A DNA stretch of 64,000 bases from NCBI RefSeq assembly GCF_002776525.5, contig NC_045443.1, positions 43,317,747-43,381,746 of the forward strand. The letters are read 5' to 3'. Each line of letters opens with the position of its first letter. Positions within the stretch are counted from its first letter, which is position 1. This DNA is from Piliocolobus tephrosceles. Its lineage: Eukaryota; Chordata; Mammalia; Primates; Cercopithecidae. Positions 22,615 to 32,963 of the stretch are shown here, piece after piece. The position numbers and the translations under genes are program-made. The notes beneath the pieces are model-generated. The model did no database searches, was not told the DNA's origin, and saw nothing but the letters and a program-made list of their open reading frames with translations.

Positions 22615-22860
22615 AATTTTTTATTTCCATAGCTTTTGGGGTATCAGTGATTTTTGGTGGTTATACAAATGAATTGAAAGTGATGAAATCTGAGACTTTA
22701 GTGCACTTGTCATCTGAGTAGTATACATTGTACCCAATATGTAGCTTTTTATCTTGCATCCTCCCTTCCAGCCTCTGGATTCTGAGTCTCCACAGTCCAT
22801 TACATTACTCTGTGTGCATACAAGATGTCTCTTTCTAAGTCTATCACAGGTTTTCAAAGT
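22615..22860 (-). mobile_element. L1 3'-end fragment (minus strand, L1PA/L1PB age)
   Basis: 'tttccatagcttttggggta', 'tctgagactttagtgcactt' and 'gtacccaatatgtagctttt' are the reverse complement of the L1 3' end. Strongly 5'-truncated, no coding potential. Confidence 0.75.
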
Positions 22861-23054
22861 ACTTCTGCACACTTACTTCTCCCATCTCCTCACCACCTTT
22901 CATAGGTGTATATTCTCCCAGACACTAAAAAGATCCAGGTAGTTTCCATTAAGATATTATTTTCAGAAAAGTATTTTAAAAAGATTACATAGTCATAGAA
23001 TTTCAGAGGTAAAGTGAACTTTACTCTCCCTCCTCTGATAGATGAGAGTCTGGT

Positions 23055-23290
23055 TTAATTCAATACATATGGAATGCTAACACTATACCAAATACTTCAC
23101 ATTCATTATCTTAATTAAATTCTTACCATAATTCAATAAAATGAGTACCACCAACACTACCACCACCATCATCATTCCCATTAAGCAAATGGAAAAACTG
23201 AGGCTTAGAGATGCCAAACACCTTGCCCAAGGTTCCTGGGTGAGTAAGTTGAGGCCTGATATTTACATTTGACTCAGAGCTTAAACCCCT
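23055..23290 (-). repeat. MIR element (minus strand) with CAC/ATC microsatellite
   Basis: 'gcaaatggaaaaactgaggc' and 'aaacaccttgcccaaggttc' are the MIR signature. A trinucleotide-rich stretch (23150-23176, 'accaccaacactaccaccac') has grown inside it. Confidence 0.8.
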
Positions 23291-24425
23291 ATTCACCACC
23301 TTCCATCATCTGGAGTAACAATTGTGCAAAACGTGAAAGATAAACAAATCTTCATGAAAATGCCAATGAGGCGATCAGTGAACACTTCTCCCAAGAGGTG
23401 GAAAAGTGGCATCAGGGATAGGCCATCACAAGTACACAGGATTTCAGTAGGCATTCTGGACTGGAATCCAATCCACACCGATATTGAAGCAGAAAAGTGA
23501 TAGGGAGGGAATAGGGTGAACTGAGGGAAAGAAAATGTCAAGAGAAAAAGTTGGAAAGAGATGAGGAGGCAGATTGCAAAGGGTCCTAAGTGCATGCCTA
23601 AGAAATTTAGACTGTATTTGTGTGCAATGGAAACCCACGGAAGTTTTTAAAAGCAAGGTCCTTTAACAAAATGTGAACTGAATTTTAGAAGTATAAATCT
23701 CATGAAAGAATGGAGATTTAATTAGGGGAGCATAATTTGGTATGGAGGAGACCAACAGGAAAGCTGTGGCACCTCAGTAACTGGCTGTTTCACTCTTAAC
23801 CATGTGTTGTGCTTGCATTTTTCTCCACCGCCCACTCCCACTTCCCAGAGATTGTTCAAGGCACCTCTATATCTGTTTCATATGTCTCCAAGTCTAGGTC
23901 AGGTGACAGGGACCTGAACTTGGGCAGTGGAAATGAAGACAAGAGGACAAGTGTGAGCGGTATTTTCAAGGGCCTGGTCACTGCTCAAAGTGGGGAGGGC
24001 AGTAAGAGAAGGAGAAGCAGAGAAGAAAAAGACTCTAATTTTCAAACTTAGGAGAAGGGGAACAGATGAGATATAGAAAGGAAGGGATGGTCAATAACAT
24101 CACAAAGAGATGAACAAGATGGCTTGACCAAGGTCTCAATCCAACAAGTATTTATTAAGCAGGTACTATGTGCTGGACATTAGAGGAACAATGAGTAAAA
24201 TCGGTTTTTGTCCACAAGCATCACCCAGAGTAAAGAAAAGAGTAGCAACAGTCAGATGTCAGGACTCCTAAACATGGTTCTCCTTTCATTAAATGGCCTT
24301 AATTCATGGAGCATCATAAAAACAATATACATAAACAACATACATATAGGTTTAAAGATCCAAAACACCTTTAAAATCTATTCATCTATCTGTTCAATTA
24401 TATTACAGTCAAAGAAGAGTGCAGT
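23291..24425. other. Non-coding DNA, mostly unassigned
   Basis: A short L2/MIR-like piece ('caagtatttattaagcaggt', 'actatgtgctggacat') lies at 24140-24190. The rest is not recognised. The frames at 23293-23656 and 23809-24051 have no domain. Confidence 0.5.
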
Positions 24426-24690
24426 AAGTACTTGCTGTTCCTTCTTCCTGTTCCTTCTGCTGGCCTTCTTCACTCAATTATAGAAATAGCTGGTCCCTTT
24501 TCATCATTCGGGTCTGAGGACAAATGTTATACCCTCACACTGGCCCTCCCGGTGAGTCACTCTATTTCAAGCATCCTCCCCCATCACATGATCCTGTTTT
24601 ACTTCTTCATTGCACTAAGAATACCTGAAATTTATATGCCTACATTTATCTAGTCTGTTTCCCCCTGAGAATGGAAGGTTCATAGAAGGT
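24426..24690 (+). repeat. L2 fragment, 3' region
   Basis: 'ctggcccgg'-like text, 'gcactaagaatacctgaaat' and 'tctgtttccccctgagaatg' fit the L2 3' region. Decayed; orientation inferred from the 'agaatggaaggttcatag' tail. Confidence 0.5.
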
Positions 24691-25319
24691 CAAACAAATC
24701 TTGTTAGTTGCTGCCAGTCGCACAGTAAACCCTCTGTAGAAAATGGTTATTGGCCACATTTTTTAAAAAAGCGAATAAATCTCAAGATTAACACCTCAAA
24801 CCAAACTAGGCCAGTTTCCAATTGCTTACAGCGACATACTGAGAACTCGAGTGACTCTCAAGAGAAAAGCCATTTTGAGGCTGGGGTCGAACCAAAATCC
24901 AGGGGGTCCACACCAGGTCAGTACCCCGGAATTCGCTGTTCTGCAAGATTTCGGGAGGACCAAACTAGCATGAGGTATCTGACAACGAGGCCAGCCACGC
25001 ACCGAGCTCAGGTTTTATTTCCGTTGTCCTTCTGACGTCAGAAAAAGCACGAGTTGCTGCACAGTTTCTTTTATCAAGGTGACAAATTACACCCTCGCTG
25101 GGCCCTGCATTCTGCAAACCATAAATTTATTTTCCTCCTCCCCCTTGTATTGAAAAATGTAAAAACCCACTGCAGAGAGGTCAAAACCCTTTCCAAACGC
25201 AAATGAATACCGTTTTCTAGCAGAGGCGTCTTTTTTTACTTTTACTACACACATCACCGTGGATTCGTCTGAGAAAGTAGATGAATCCTGGCGGCAGTTA
25301 GTTTCTAACAGAGAACGAG
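24691..25319. other. CpG-island shore, non-coding
   Basis: Unique-looking sequence with rising G+C and CpG content. No repeat recognised. It holds the CRE palindrome at 25030-25043. Confidence 0.6.
25030..25043. promoter_or_regulatory. Perfect CRE (TGACGTCA) in a 14-bp palindrome
   Basis: TTCTGACGTCAGAA is its own reverse complement and centres on TGACGTCA (25033-25040), the full consensus for CREB/ATF family factors. It lies just outside the CpG island, so it could be a distal promoter element. Binding is inferred, not shown. Confidence 0.6.
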
Positions 25320-26511
25320 GGTTTGTATAAGCCCCGGGTCCGCGCCGCAGAGCAAGACAAAGGACTCTGAATTGTAGCACCACCTTTCCCAGTCCAAGGC
25401 AGCCTGTGAAAGGCACTGGGAGCAGCGTGACGCGGTTACCGCGAAATTCCTTTTGCTGCCATATGCACTTGGTGCCTTCTCTGACTATAGTTCAGCAAAA
25501 ACCTCGGGCGGGCGATTTGGCAGGGAATCGGCGCCCAGGCAGCCGGGTAACCTACCGGATCCCAACGGTGCTGAGGAACCCCACTCTCCGGGAGGTGGAT
25601 AATTTAGGGGGCAAAGGATTCGCACAAGGGCGAAGGTGCGCTCTCCTCCCGGCACCGACCCACGCATGTAAAGGCCTCTGTGGCAACGTTTAGGGATGCG
25701 AGCTTGCTGTCGGGGGTTGGGAAGGAGGTAGGACTGGAAGCGAGAGCAGTTAGCGCCCAAGACCGCGCAAGAGGTGGCCTTTTGTTCGCTGGCTCCAGCA
25801 CATCCAGGCTCTCGAAAAAACACTATCCCTGTCCCCCGCCACCCTCTACATTTTAGAAAAATCTCTTCAGGGCAGGAAAGGACAGTGAGTCACTTGCAAA
25901 CATCCTTTACTAATTTCTCCTCGCGCCCTCCTACTTCCCCGCGTTACAGAGGGGCAGAGCACCAGGAAGGACGGCAAACGCGCCCCGGTTTACTGGTGGT
26001 CCGCCGCGGCTACCCAGCCGGCCACACGCAGCACCCCAGGACATCACACGATCTCCCCTGGGCCTTGCGGACACAGGAAATTTTCCCCATAGGTCGGGGA
26101 TTCAAACACTCCTAGAACAGGGTCGCGCCCTCGGGTCAGATGCGCTCTCCCTCCAGACCTGCGTGGTTCCCGGCCCTCGTAAAAATGGAACCAGATCTGG
26201 TACCACACTCCGCCACAGCCACGGGAAAACAGACCAAAGCCACAGGAAAACAAACCAAAAAGTAAGCCACAGCCCACGCAAAGGTGAACTCGGGGGCCCT
26301 GGCGTTTCCTCGCTCTGCCGCATGCATTCGGGAAGCACAGAAGACCTGGACTTTTCCTCTCCTAAAAGCAACATCCGAAAGCATCCGGCACAGCCTAGCT
26401 CTCTCTGCTTTCACGCCAGCAGAGATGATTTCTACTTTACCGCCTCCTCCTACATCTAAACATCCCCTCGCCGCTTGCCCAGCCCTCCCAGGGAACGGAT
26501 AATCACCTTAC

Positions 26512-27000
26512 CTCCGCAGATAAAGGGAAAAGTGGCGAAAGGCGACGTGGATGTGTCTGCCCTTCCGGGGTTTTTACCCTCGGCAGTTTGATGTCCTTTG
26601 TGTCAAGGTCTGGCTGCGGAGGCCGGGAAAAGGTGGCTCCCGTCAGTCAGGGCTGGGCAGGGAGCTTGGCGTGGCCTGGCGGATTTCCGAGGAAGGTGAA
26701 GGGCGGAGGCTCCTGGCGACCTTCAGGCGGAGTGGCGTGGCTGTCCCAGTCCGCGCTCGCCTGTCTCTCCTCCTCCTTTCCGGGCCGATTGCATCAGAAT
26801 CTCCCCTCACCACCAACCCCCACTCACACTCTGCTCGCCGGCCTCGCACTTACATCGACATGCACCCGCGCTGAGGGTCACGAATCGGAGTCATTCTCCT
26901 ACTGGGAGGCGCGTGGCCCTTCCGCAACCATGGCTTGTGATGGTTTAAGGGGGACAGGCCATTCCTCCCTATCCCGCGCGCCGTCTCCTCCCCTCCTGTG
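26512..27000 (-). other. Candidate first exon on the minus strand
   Basis: On the minus strand GGAG|GTAAGG (donor at 26511-26506) is a near-consensus 5' splice site. A second, weaker donor (GAT|GTAAGT) lies at 26853-26848. Any exon would begin upstream in the core of the island. There is no convincing coding start, so this could be a 5'UTR exon or a long non-coding RNA. The right boundary is a guess. Confidence 0.3.
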
Positions 27001-27104
27001 CGCCCGCTCTTTAACCAAAGCTGCGTGTCACTGAGCCGTGCCGGTCACATGGTGTCACTGCTGGCGGCCGCGCCTTGCTGCCTCCCTCTTGCAGCTCTCT
27101 GACG

Positions 27105-27147
27105 ATGCAGCGACCGCGGCTGGCGGAGATTGAGCAACGGGGAAAGG
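27105..27147 (+). CDS. Candidate first coding exon of an unrecognised gene (partial)
   Basis: ATG at 27105 has A at -3 (GACGATGC), a good initiation context. It opens MQRPRLAEIEQRGK plus one base of the next codon before a splice-donor-like GG|GTGAGG at 27147/27148. The position in the middle of the CpG island, just downstream of the likely start region, fits a first coding exon, and the charged sequence is not low-complexity. Reading past the donor gives Gly/Arg-rich translation typical of a GC-rich intron. I do not recognise the protein and no later exon is identified. It may be chance. Confidence 0.3.
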
Positions 27148-27426
27148 GTGAGGGAGGGGTTGCGGGGCGCGCGTGTGCCCGGCGCACTGAAGGTGGCACC
27201 GGGAGCGGAGGCTGCGCACCGCCCTGGCACCTGCCCCTCTCCCTCCCGGGGCCCGGAGGCGTGTTCGGAACCCAGCTGCGGCGGCAGCTGGAGAATGAGA
27301 GCCCTTAGGGATGGGGGTGGGGCGGCTAAAGGGGCACCGGAGGAGGACAGGAGGGCTGCGCGTTCCGCTGGGGCCTGCATTTTGGGTACGCCAGAGCCCC
27401 GCCGGGGCCGAAGGAGCGAGGGAGTT

Positions 27427-27438
27427 GCATTGTGGGAA
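27427..27438 (-). promoter_or_regulatory. ZNF143/THAP11-like motif
   Basis: GCATTGTGGGAA on the plus strand is TTCCCACAATGC on the minus strand, close to the TTCCCAGAATGC half of the known ZNF143/THAP11 promoter motif. Single motif, so weak evidence alone. Confidence 0.35.
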
Positions 27439-28035
27439 GGGCGCAGCATGAGGATGGCCGCGGGAGTAGCCGGTCCGAGCCCAGCCCGGAAAGCCGCGGG
27501 GAGCGCCTGGGACTACGAGCAGCGTTGGAGCGGAGGGTTGGCCCTGGGTACAGCCCGCAGATGGCCCGGGTTGGCGGGAAGGGGAACGAAGCGACAGGGG
27601 AAGCGGGGAGCTCGGGCACCTTTAGAAACCCTTTGTCCCTATCCTGAAGCGGGAGGCACCTCCCTTCTTCCGGATCCAGCACCCGCAGACCTGGCAAGCC
27701 CTTCCTGAGATCTGCCCTGTGGAGCTCTGCTTTGGGGACTGGGTGTGAGGCAACCAGAAGGATTTGCTGAGCGCCGAGAAAGCACCGGCCTAGGCGCAAA
27801 GAGGCGGGGGAGAGCTCTTGGAGGGCCTGGAGACCCCATGTGGTTCCGACCGAAGGACCTGGTGCGTCCAGGTTAACTGAGCTGGGGACGAGGGAGCTCC
27901 AAGTCCTGGGGACGAGGGAGCAGGATGGAGGGGAACAGGGGCAACTGGGCCTGGTTCCCTTTTTTCCCTGCTTACTCTTTGTTTCAGACACAGCCCCCTT
28001 TCACTGGCTGGGCACTTCCTTGCAGAGGAGTTGTG

Positions 28036-28100
28036 TCTTAAAATGGCGACAGGAAATCCCACCTGCGCCTCAGCCAATTACACTGTCATAGCGCGAATTT
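28036..28100 (+). promoter_or_regulatory. CCAAT / YY1 / E2F-like cluster at the island edge
   Basis: Within 65 bp lie 'aaaatggcgac' (YY1-like), 'cagccaatta' (CCAAT at 28074-28078) and 'agcgcgaatt' (E2F-like at 28090). The cluster lies about 1 kb downstream of the candidate exon and could serve as an alternative promoter. No initiation site can be defined. Confidence 0.35.
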
Positions 28101-28930
28101 GCAGGGTGGAAACGCGAGCTTTTTATTGACGGGGATGGTTCAGTCTCCTGTTCATGGTTCATCAAAACAGGAAGAGCAAGGTGAATCATAATTCAAAAAT
28201 TACCTGGAGCGTTTCAAGCAGACAGTAGTCATTGTATTTGAGTGAATTTTGCTTTTTCATCACCACTGGAAAAGCAAGATGATAACCAGATTTGAAACTC
28301 ATCACGGACTAAACTTCTTATTCCCTTCGAATGGCTGTAAATGGCCTTTATTAGTTCAATAGTGGCTTCCTGAGAATCCTGTTTAGAAGGCATGCTCTTG
28401 AGAAATACTGAGAAATGGAAAGTTCAGAGCAAACAGAAAGGGCAAACACATGGGCAGGCTAGCTCAGACAGGCCTGCATTCAATTTCTTCCTCTGACACT
28501 TACTGCTTCCCTCATCTGCTTAACTTTTGTACTAATCCTGTTTTCTACATTTGTAAAAAAGGGGAGAAGAGTACACACAACATAGCAATATTCTATAGGT
28601 CATCAAAAAGTTGGTTCATTCTACCTTACTAAAGGAAGCTAATTTAGTGTGAAATTAATGATTTCAAGTAGCGTGCACCTTGCCTGGCACAAATAATTCT
28701 TATCAATAAGGTAAAAAAACTGAATAGGTAAAGTAGATGAACTATGAGCCATAGCTTAATAGGCCTGTTGGAATATTTACCTTATTAAAGGCAGAATGTA
28801 TATTCATCACTGTTTGAAGATTATCTGAACCAAGCTTATCTTTTGGTTCCAATTTTAACTTACTGGCTAGTTTCTATATACCAAAATGACTGCAGTTATT
28901 TAGCACTTTTTGAATTGGATTCAATAGTTA
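28101..28930. other. Non-coding DNA, nothing recognised
   Basis: AT-rich after the island. No gene, RNA or clear repeat. Likely intron or intergenic. Confidence 0.6.
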
Positions 28931-29155
28931 TGAATTGAGCTCCTATGATATGGCAGCTATTGTGCTAAGGACTTTACATGTAAATATCTCATTTAAAGCT
29001 TTCAGTCCCTCAATTGGGTGTTATCCTCTTTGTATAAACAAGAAAACAAGTACAAAGTTGAATTAGCCATGTTCACCTTAGACAGTAATTAGTGAAGGGG
29101 AAGTGATTCCCATTCAGGTCCGAATTCAAAATCCGTGCTCAGTCTTCACAGTGGT
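28931..29155 (-). repeat. MIR element (minus strand)
   Basis: 'ttgtgctaaggactttacat', 'aatatctcatttaaagcttt' and the downstream 'tcaggtccgaattcaaaatc' follow the reverse MIR consensus. Confidence 0.75.
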
Positions 29156-29317
29156 ACTACAACCATTTGCAATCAGACATTCTTGGGCCTAGAGTTTGAA
29201 GGATCTTCACCCCTCCTCTGGATTTTAGTTGACAACCTAGAACCAGAGTAAACATCAACATGGAGGCTGCTGTGGTCTCAAATTGAGGCCAGAGATGTCT
29301 GGATGATTCCTCTATTC

Positions 29318-29515
29318 ACTGTGTGCTTACTGAGAGACAAACAGCAGGTTAAACACTTCACAGATGGTCTCTCATTTAATTCTCATGACATTCCTAATAG
29401 GGCAGCCTATCCTAATCCCTGACTCAAAGGTTAGGGAATTTATCCCAAGTCCACACAGCCCTAAGTGGCACACCCAAATCTTACATCCAGAGCTGACTGC
29501 TAAGCCAGTTTTCTG
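29318..29515 (-). repeat. MIR element (minus strand)
   Basis: 'ctctcatttaattctcatga', 'aggttagggaatttatccca' and 'agtccacacagccctaagtg' form a second minus-strand MIR 170 bases after the previous one. Confidence 0.8.
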
Positions 29516-30887
29516 TGGCTGGATCTAAAATGTTCCCTGAGTCTGGAATAACCATCTTTGGAGGGCTAGTGGGTGGAAAGGGTCTCGGTCCACTCTGCCT
29601 CTGAATAGGAACCACTGCCCTATTTTAGTAGAGTCCAGGGATTTTTTTTCAGTAACCAGGAGTTTTCAGGGAGTTTTCTCAGTAATAGGATTGTGAGGTT
29701 CAAGAGCCTTCTTGATAGTATCTAATGTTATTTGTGGACCTTTCCCATTTGAGCAGATTTCCAATGTTATTAAGGTATTCAGGACACATTACCAGGTTTG
29801 ATTGTAGGCTGCCCTATGGAACTGAGAAAATTCTGTATCTGCTCTGAAAGTGAGGTTAGGGAAGGAATTTGTACTATGAAAGGAGAATTGGGTAACTTCA
29901 GGTGGCCTGAGAGTTTTCTTGTAGCCCCCATAGCTCTTTTTGGTATGGCTCCAGGAAGGTGGGGCAGCTTTGTGAAGAAAAATCAATTATACCCCAAAGA
30001 GGATTCAGCCTGAACTTAAGCCACATCTGCTGTCATCCCAGCTTCACCCTGTACTCACCCGGGTTGCACTTGCTCCCTACCTGGGTTGCCCAGTAGGACA
30101 GCTGCAGAAGGGGCCACCACCAGCTGTGCACTTACAGAGAATATGTGCTTTCCTGCACTAGTTTTCAAAGATTTTCAAATACATCTGGTTTGATACCAGC
30201 AGTCTTGTATAAGAAGTTTTGGGTAATAAGATCAAAACTATTTTCTGAATATAGTGTTTTTTAAAAATCTGTGGACTACCAGTGGAAAATCTGATTTTTA
30301 ACAATGATGAAAAAGTGGGAAAGTCAGCTGGTAAGATTATCTCAGAACAAGTGTCCTGCATATCTTCTACTTAAACAGAAACACTGCAGCCATTAGATGA
30401 ACAAATCCAATCTCATTGGAAAATAAATTGTTTATTCTTCAGTCTTTTATTCCTATTTATAGGGTCTACCCTAAACAACAAATAGTCTTTAAGATGATTG
30501 GTTTTCCTTGACTTTCACATTTTTTTGCCTGATTAACTCTTTTTATCATACTTGATGTTCTTTGAATCTCATCCATAGATGACAATATTTTGACACTAGA
30601 AGTTAGTAAAGCAGCCATAGGAAAAGCACATTTGCAAGTAAAAGAGCTCCCAAATTGTGTTGGCCAGCCTTCTGCAGATACATAGCACTGTGTGCCCTAA
30701 CATTCCTTGGTGGGTAGCACTGTGTCAGGGGCTATTGTTACCTCTTCCATCATTGAAATGAACATTCTACCTCACCAGATGGATAACTGATTCTGGCAAG
30801 AGGTCAAATACCCCACTTATTCTAAACTGAAGTTAAATTAAAATCCCAGAACAAAACTATCTTTTATTATCTTATTAGTTAATTAAT
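29516..30887. other. Unassigned DNA
   Basis: No repeat recognised by eye. 29798-30013 carries a 71-codon plus-strand frame and overlapping minus-strand frames with no domain. The 29640-30130 part is more G+C-balanced than its surroundings and could be an old LTR, a conserved element or an exon of the island gene. I cannot tell which. Confidence 0.45.
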
Positions 30888-31153
30888 TTTAGAGACAAAG
30901 TATCATTCTGTTGCCCAGGTTGGAATGCAGTAGTTCAATCATAATAGCTCAGCACAGCCTCAGATGGAATCAGGGGATCCTCCTGCCTCAGCTTCCTGAG
31001 TAGCTGGGACTACAGGTGTGTGCCACTACGCCTGTTTATTCTTTATTATTATTATTGTAGAAACAGATTTTCACTTTGATGTCCAGTCTGGTCTCAACCT
31101 TATGGCCTCAAGCCACCCTCCTGCCTTGGTCTCCTGAACCACCATACCCGACT
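30888..31153 (-). mobile_element. Old Alu (AluJ-like), minus strand
   Basis: Decayed reverse-complement Alu: 'ctgttgcccaggttggaatg', 'cctgagtagctgggactaca' and 'ggtctcctgaaccaccatac'. Its central linker carries an ATT-rich expansion (31036-31056). Confidence 0.85.
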
Positions 31154-31426
31154 CAAGACGCTTTAAAAATGTCTATTGTCTCTGATTTTGGCCTGAGTCA
31201 TATTTGTAAGGTCACTTATTTATTTTTTATCTGTTAGGGGAAGTGGAAGTGGAGTTTATTAGGAATTGCAACTGTGTGGCAATACTGTGACATTTATTCA
31301 ACTTAACTAAAGACCCAGGACCAAATAATCAATCCTGGAAGTTTAATATCTAACTTGTCTGATATGCAACATTCTGCAGATCAACTGTGAGTGCAGTTCC
31401 TTAGCTTGTTGCAAAATGGGGAAAAT

Positions 31427-31832
31427 GATACGGATATAGTTTGGATGTGTGTCCCTACCCGAATCTCACATCGAAATGTAATTCCTAATGTTGGAGGTAG
31501 GGCCTGTTGGGAGGTGATTGGATCATGGGGGCAGATTTCTGACACATGGTTTAGCACCATCCCCTTGTGTGCTTTTCTCATGATAGTGAGTGAGTTCTCC
31601 AGAGATCTGGTTGTTCTCACTCTCCGGCTCCTGCTTTCACCATGTGAAGTTCCTGCTACTGCTTTGGCTTCTGCTAAGAGTAAAAGCTTCCTGAGGCCTC
31701 CCCAGAAGCAGATGCTCCCATGTTTCCTGTACTGTCTGCAGATCTGTGAGCCAGTTAAACCTCTTTTCTTTATAAATCATCCAGTTTCAGGTGTTTCTTT
31801 ATAGCAATGCAAGAATGGACTAATACAGATAC
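31427..31832 (+). repeat. 5-bp target-site duplications of THE1 LTR
   Basis: GATAC is present at 31427-31431 and 31828-31832 on either side of the LTR, the 5-bp duplication size expected of ERVL-MaLR elements. Confidence 0.85.
31432..31827 (+). mobile_element. THE1 solo LTR (ERVL-MaLR)
   Basis: 396 bp matching THE1: 'atatagtttggatgtgtgtc', 'gggaggtgattggatcatgg', 'cttcctgaggcctccccaga' and 'gcaagaatggactaatac'. No internal region, so it is a solo LTR left by recombination. The 137-codon frame across it (31391-31804) is a by-product of LTR sequence. Confidence 0.93.
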
Positions 31833-32186
31833 CCATCTGGTGATCAAATGACTCAAAGCCTACAGAATACCTAAGCACAGGGCTGGGTATATAATAAGTG
31901 TCCAATAAATGGTACTTGTTATTATTTTGCACGCTTTGCAGAAATAAAAATGGAGCAATGAAGTTTCAAAGTCCAAGTTTATAGGCACAAAGTATTCTAT
32001 TATGTTCACTTCATACTGAAACAGCTGTTAAGCCCACACCTCCACTCCCATTTCTCCTATAGTGGGAATGAGGAGAAAGAAGGTATTAAAGAAGAGTTAG
32101 GCCTCCAATTCAACTCTCAATCTTAACTTTGGTGAGAAAGATAAGTTTTGAACCTATAAGAATGTGTTAGTTAAGAAGTAGAAGTG
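31833..32186. other. Non-coding DNA with a short L2/MIR-like tail
   Basis: 'gctgggtatataataagtgt' followed by 'ccaataaatggtacttgt' (31880-31922) is an ancient SINE/LINE tail. Otherwise featureless. Confidence 0.5.
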
Positions 32187-32503
32187 GGCCGGGAGCAGTA
32201 ACTCACCCCTGTAATCCCAGCACTTTGGAAGGCCGAGGTGGGCAGATCACCTGAGGTAGGGAGTTCAAGACCAGACTGACCAACATGGAGAAACCCCGTC
32301 TCTACTAAAAATACAAAATTAGCCAGGTGTGGCGGCACATGCCTGTAATCCCAGTTACTCGTGAGGCTGAGGCAGGAGAATCGCTTGAACCCAGGAGGCA
32401 GAAGTTGTAGTGAGCTCAGATCATGCCGTTGCACTCCAGCCTGGGCAACAAGAACAAAATTCCATCTCAAAAAAAAGAAAAGAAAAAAAAAAGAAAAGAA
32501 AAG
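32187..32503 (+). mobile_element. AluS-type element
   Basis: Full-length plus-strand Alu from 'ggccgggagcagtaactcac' to a tail of mixed A/GAAA. Right arm 'cgcttgaacccaggaggcag' fits AluS. Confidence 0.93.
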
Positions 32504-32633
32504 GTACCTTTGGGAAGAAGCATTTAAAAATTTTTTTTTTCTGCTGGCAGTATTTAGGAGGAAGAATTCTATTTATTACTTGAGTAGAGTAACATGCTTT
32601 ACTAAAATAAGCTTCCATTCTAAAGATTGTGTT

Positions 32634-32963
32634 CTTTTTTGTTTGTTTGTTTTGTTTTGTTTGTTGTTGTTGTTGTTGTTTCTGACAGAGACTTGCTCTG
32701 TTGCCCAGGCTGGAGTGCAGTGGCGTGATCTCGGCTCACTGCAACCTCCGCCTCCTGTGTTTGAGTGATTCTCCTGCCTCAGCCTCCTGAGTAGTTGGGA
32801 ATACAGGAGTACACCACCACACCCAGCTAATTTTTGTAATTTTAGTAGAGGCGGGGTTTCACCTTATTGGTCAGGCTGGTCTCAAACACCTGACCTCAGG
32901 TGATCCACCCGCTTTGGCCTCCCAAAGTGCTGGGATTACAGGCATAAGCCACCACGCCCGGCC
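32634..32963 (-). mobile_element. AluS-type element, minus strand
   Basis: Tail is a (TTTG)n/(TTG)n tract (32640-32680), body runs to 'aagccaccacgcccggcc'. Flanks 'gattgtgttctt' and 'gattgttctt' look like an imperfect target duplication. It is only 130 bp from the opposite-strand Alu at 32187, forming an inverted pair that could fold in RNA. Confidence 0.93.

Larger units (their letters stand above)
25320..27870. promoter_or_regulatory. Large CpG island, probable divergent promoter
   Basis: About 2.5 kb with abundant undecayed CpG, free of interspersed repeats, in an otherwise AT-rich CpG-poor window. This is the typical form of an unmethylated vertebrate promoter. It contains ETS-type CTTCCGG sites (26562-26568, 27667-27673), a ZNF143/THAP11-like GCATTGTGGGAA (27427-27438), E2F-like 'taccgcgaaa' near 25438 and many GC boxes. 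No TATA box was seen near the candidate starts. Plus-strand and minus-strand splice donors point outward from about 26850-27100, which suggests bidirectional transcription. I do not recognise the gene(s). Confidence 0.85.

Noticed and set aside
24691..25319. Possible minus-strand coding exon (109-codon frame at 25087-25416)
   Set aside because: It overlaps the rising CpG island edge, has no donor/acceptor pair I can support, and the translation shows no domain.
27130..27991. Long overlapping frames in the CpG island (192 codons plus, 221 codons minus)
   Set aside because: GC-rich DNA lacks stop codons by composition. The translations are Gly/Arg/Pro/Ser-rich without domains, both strands are open at once, and the plus-strand frame starts at a non-ATG codon as given.
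31391..31804. 137-codon plus-strand frame
   Set aside because: It is almost entirely THE1 LTR sequence, which is non-coding.
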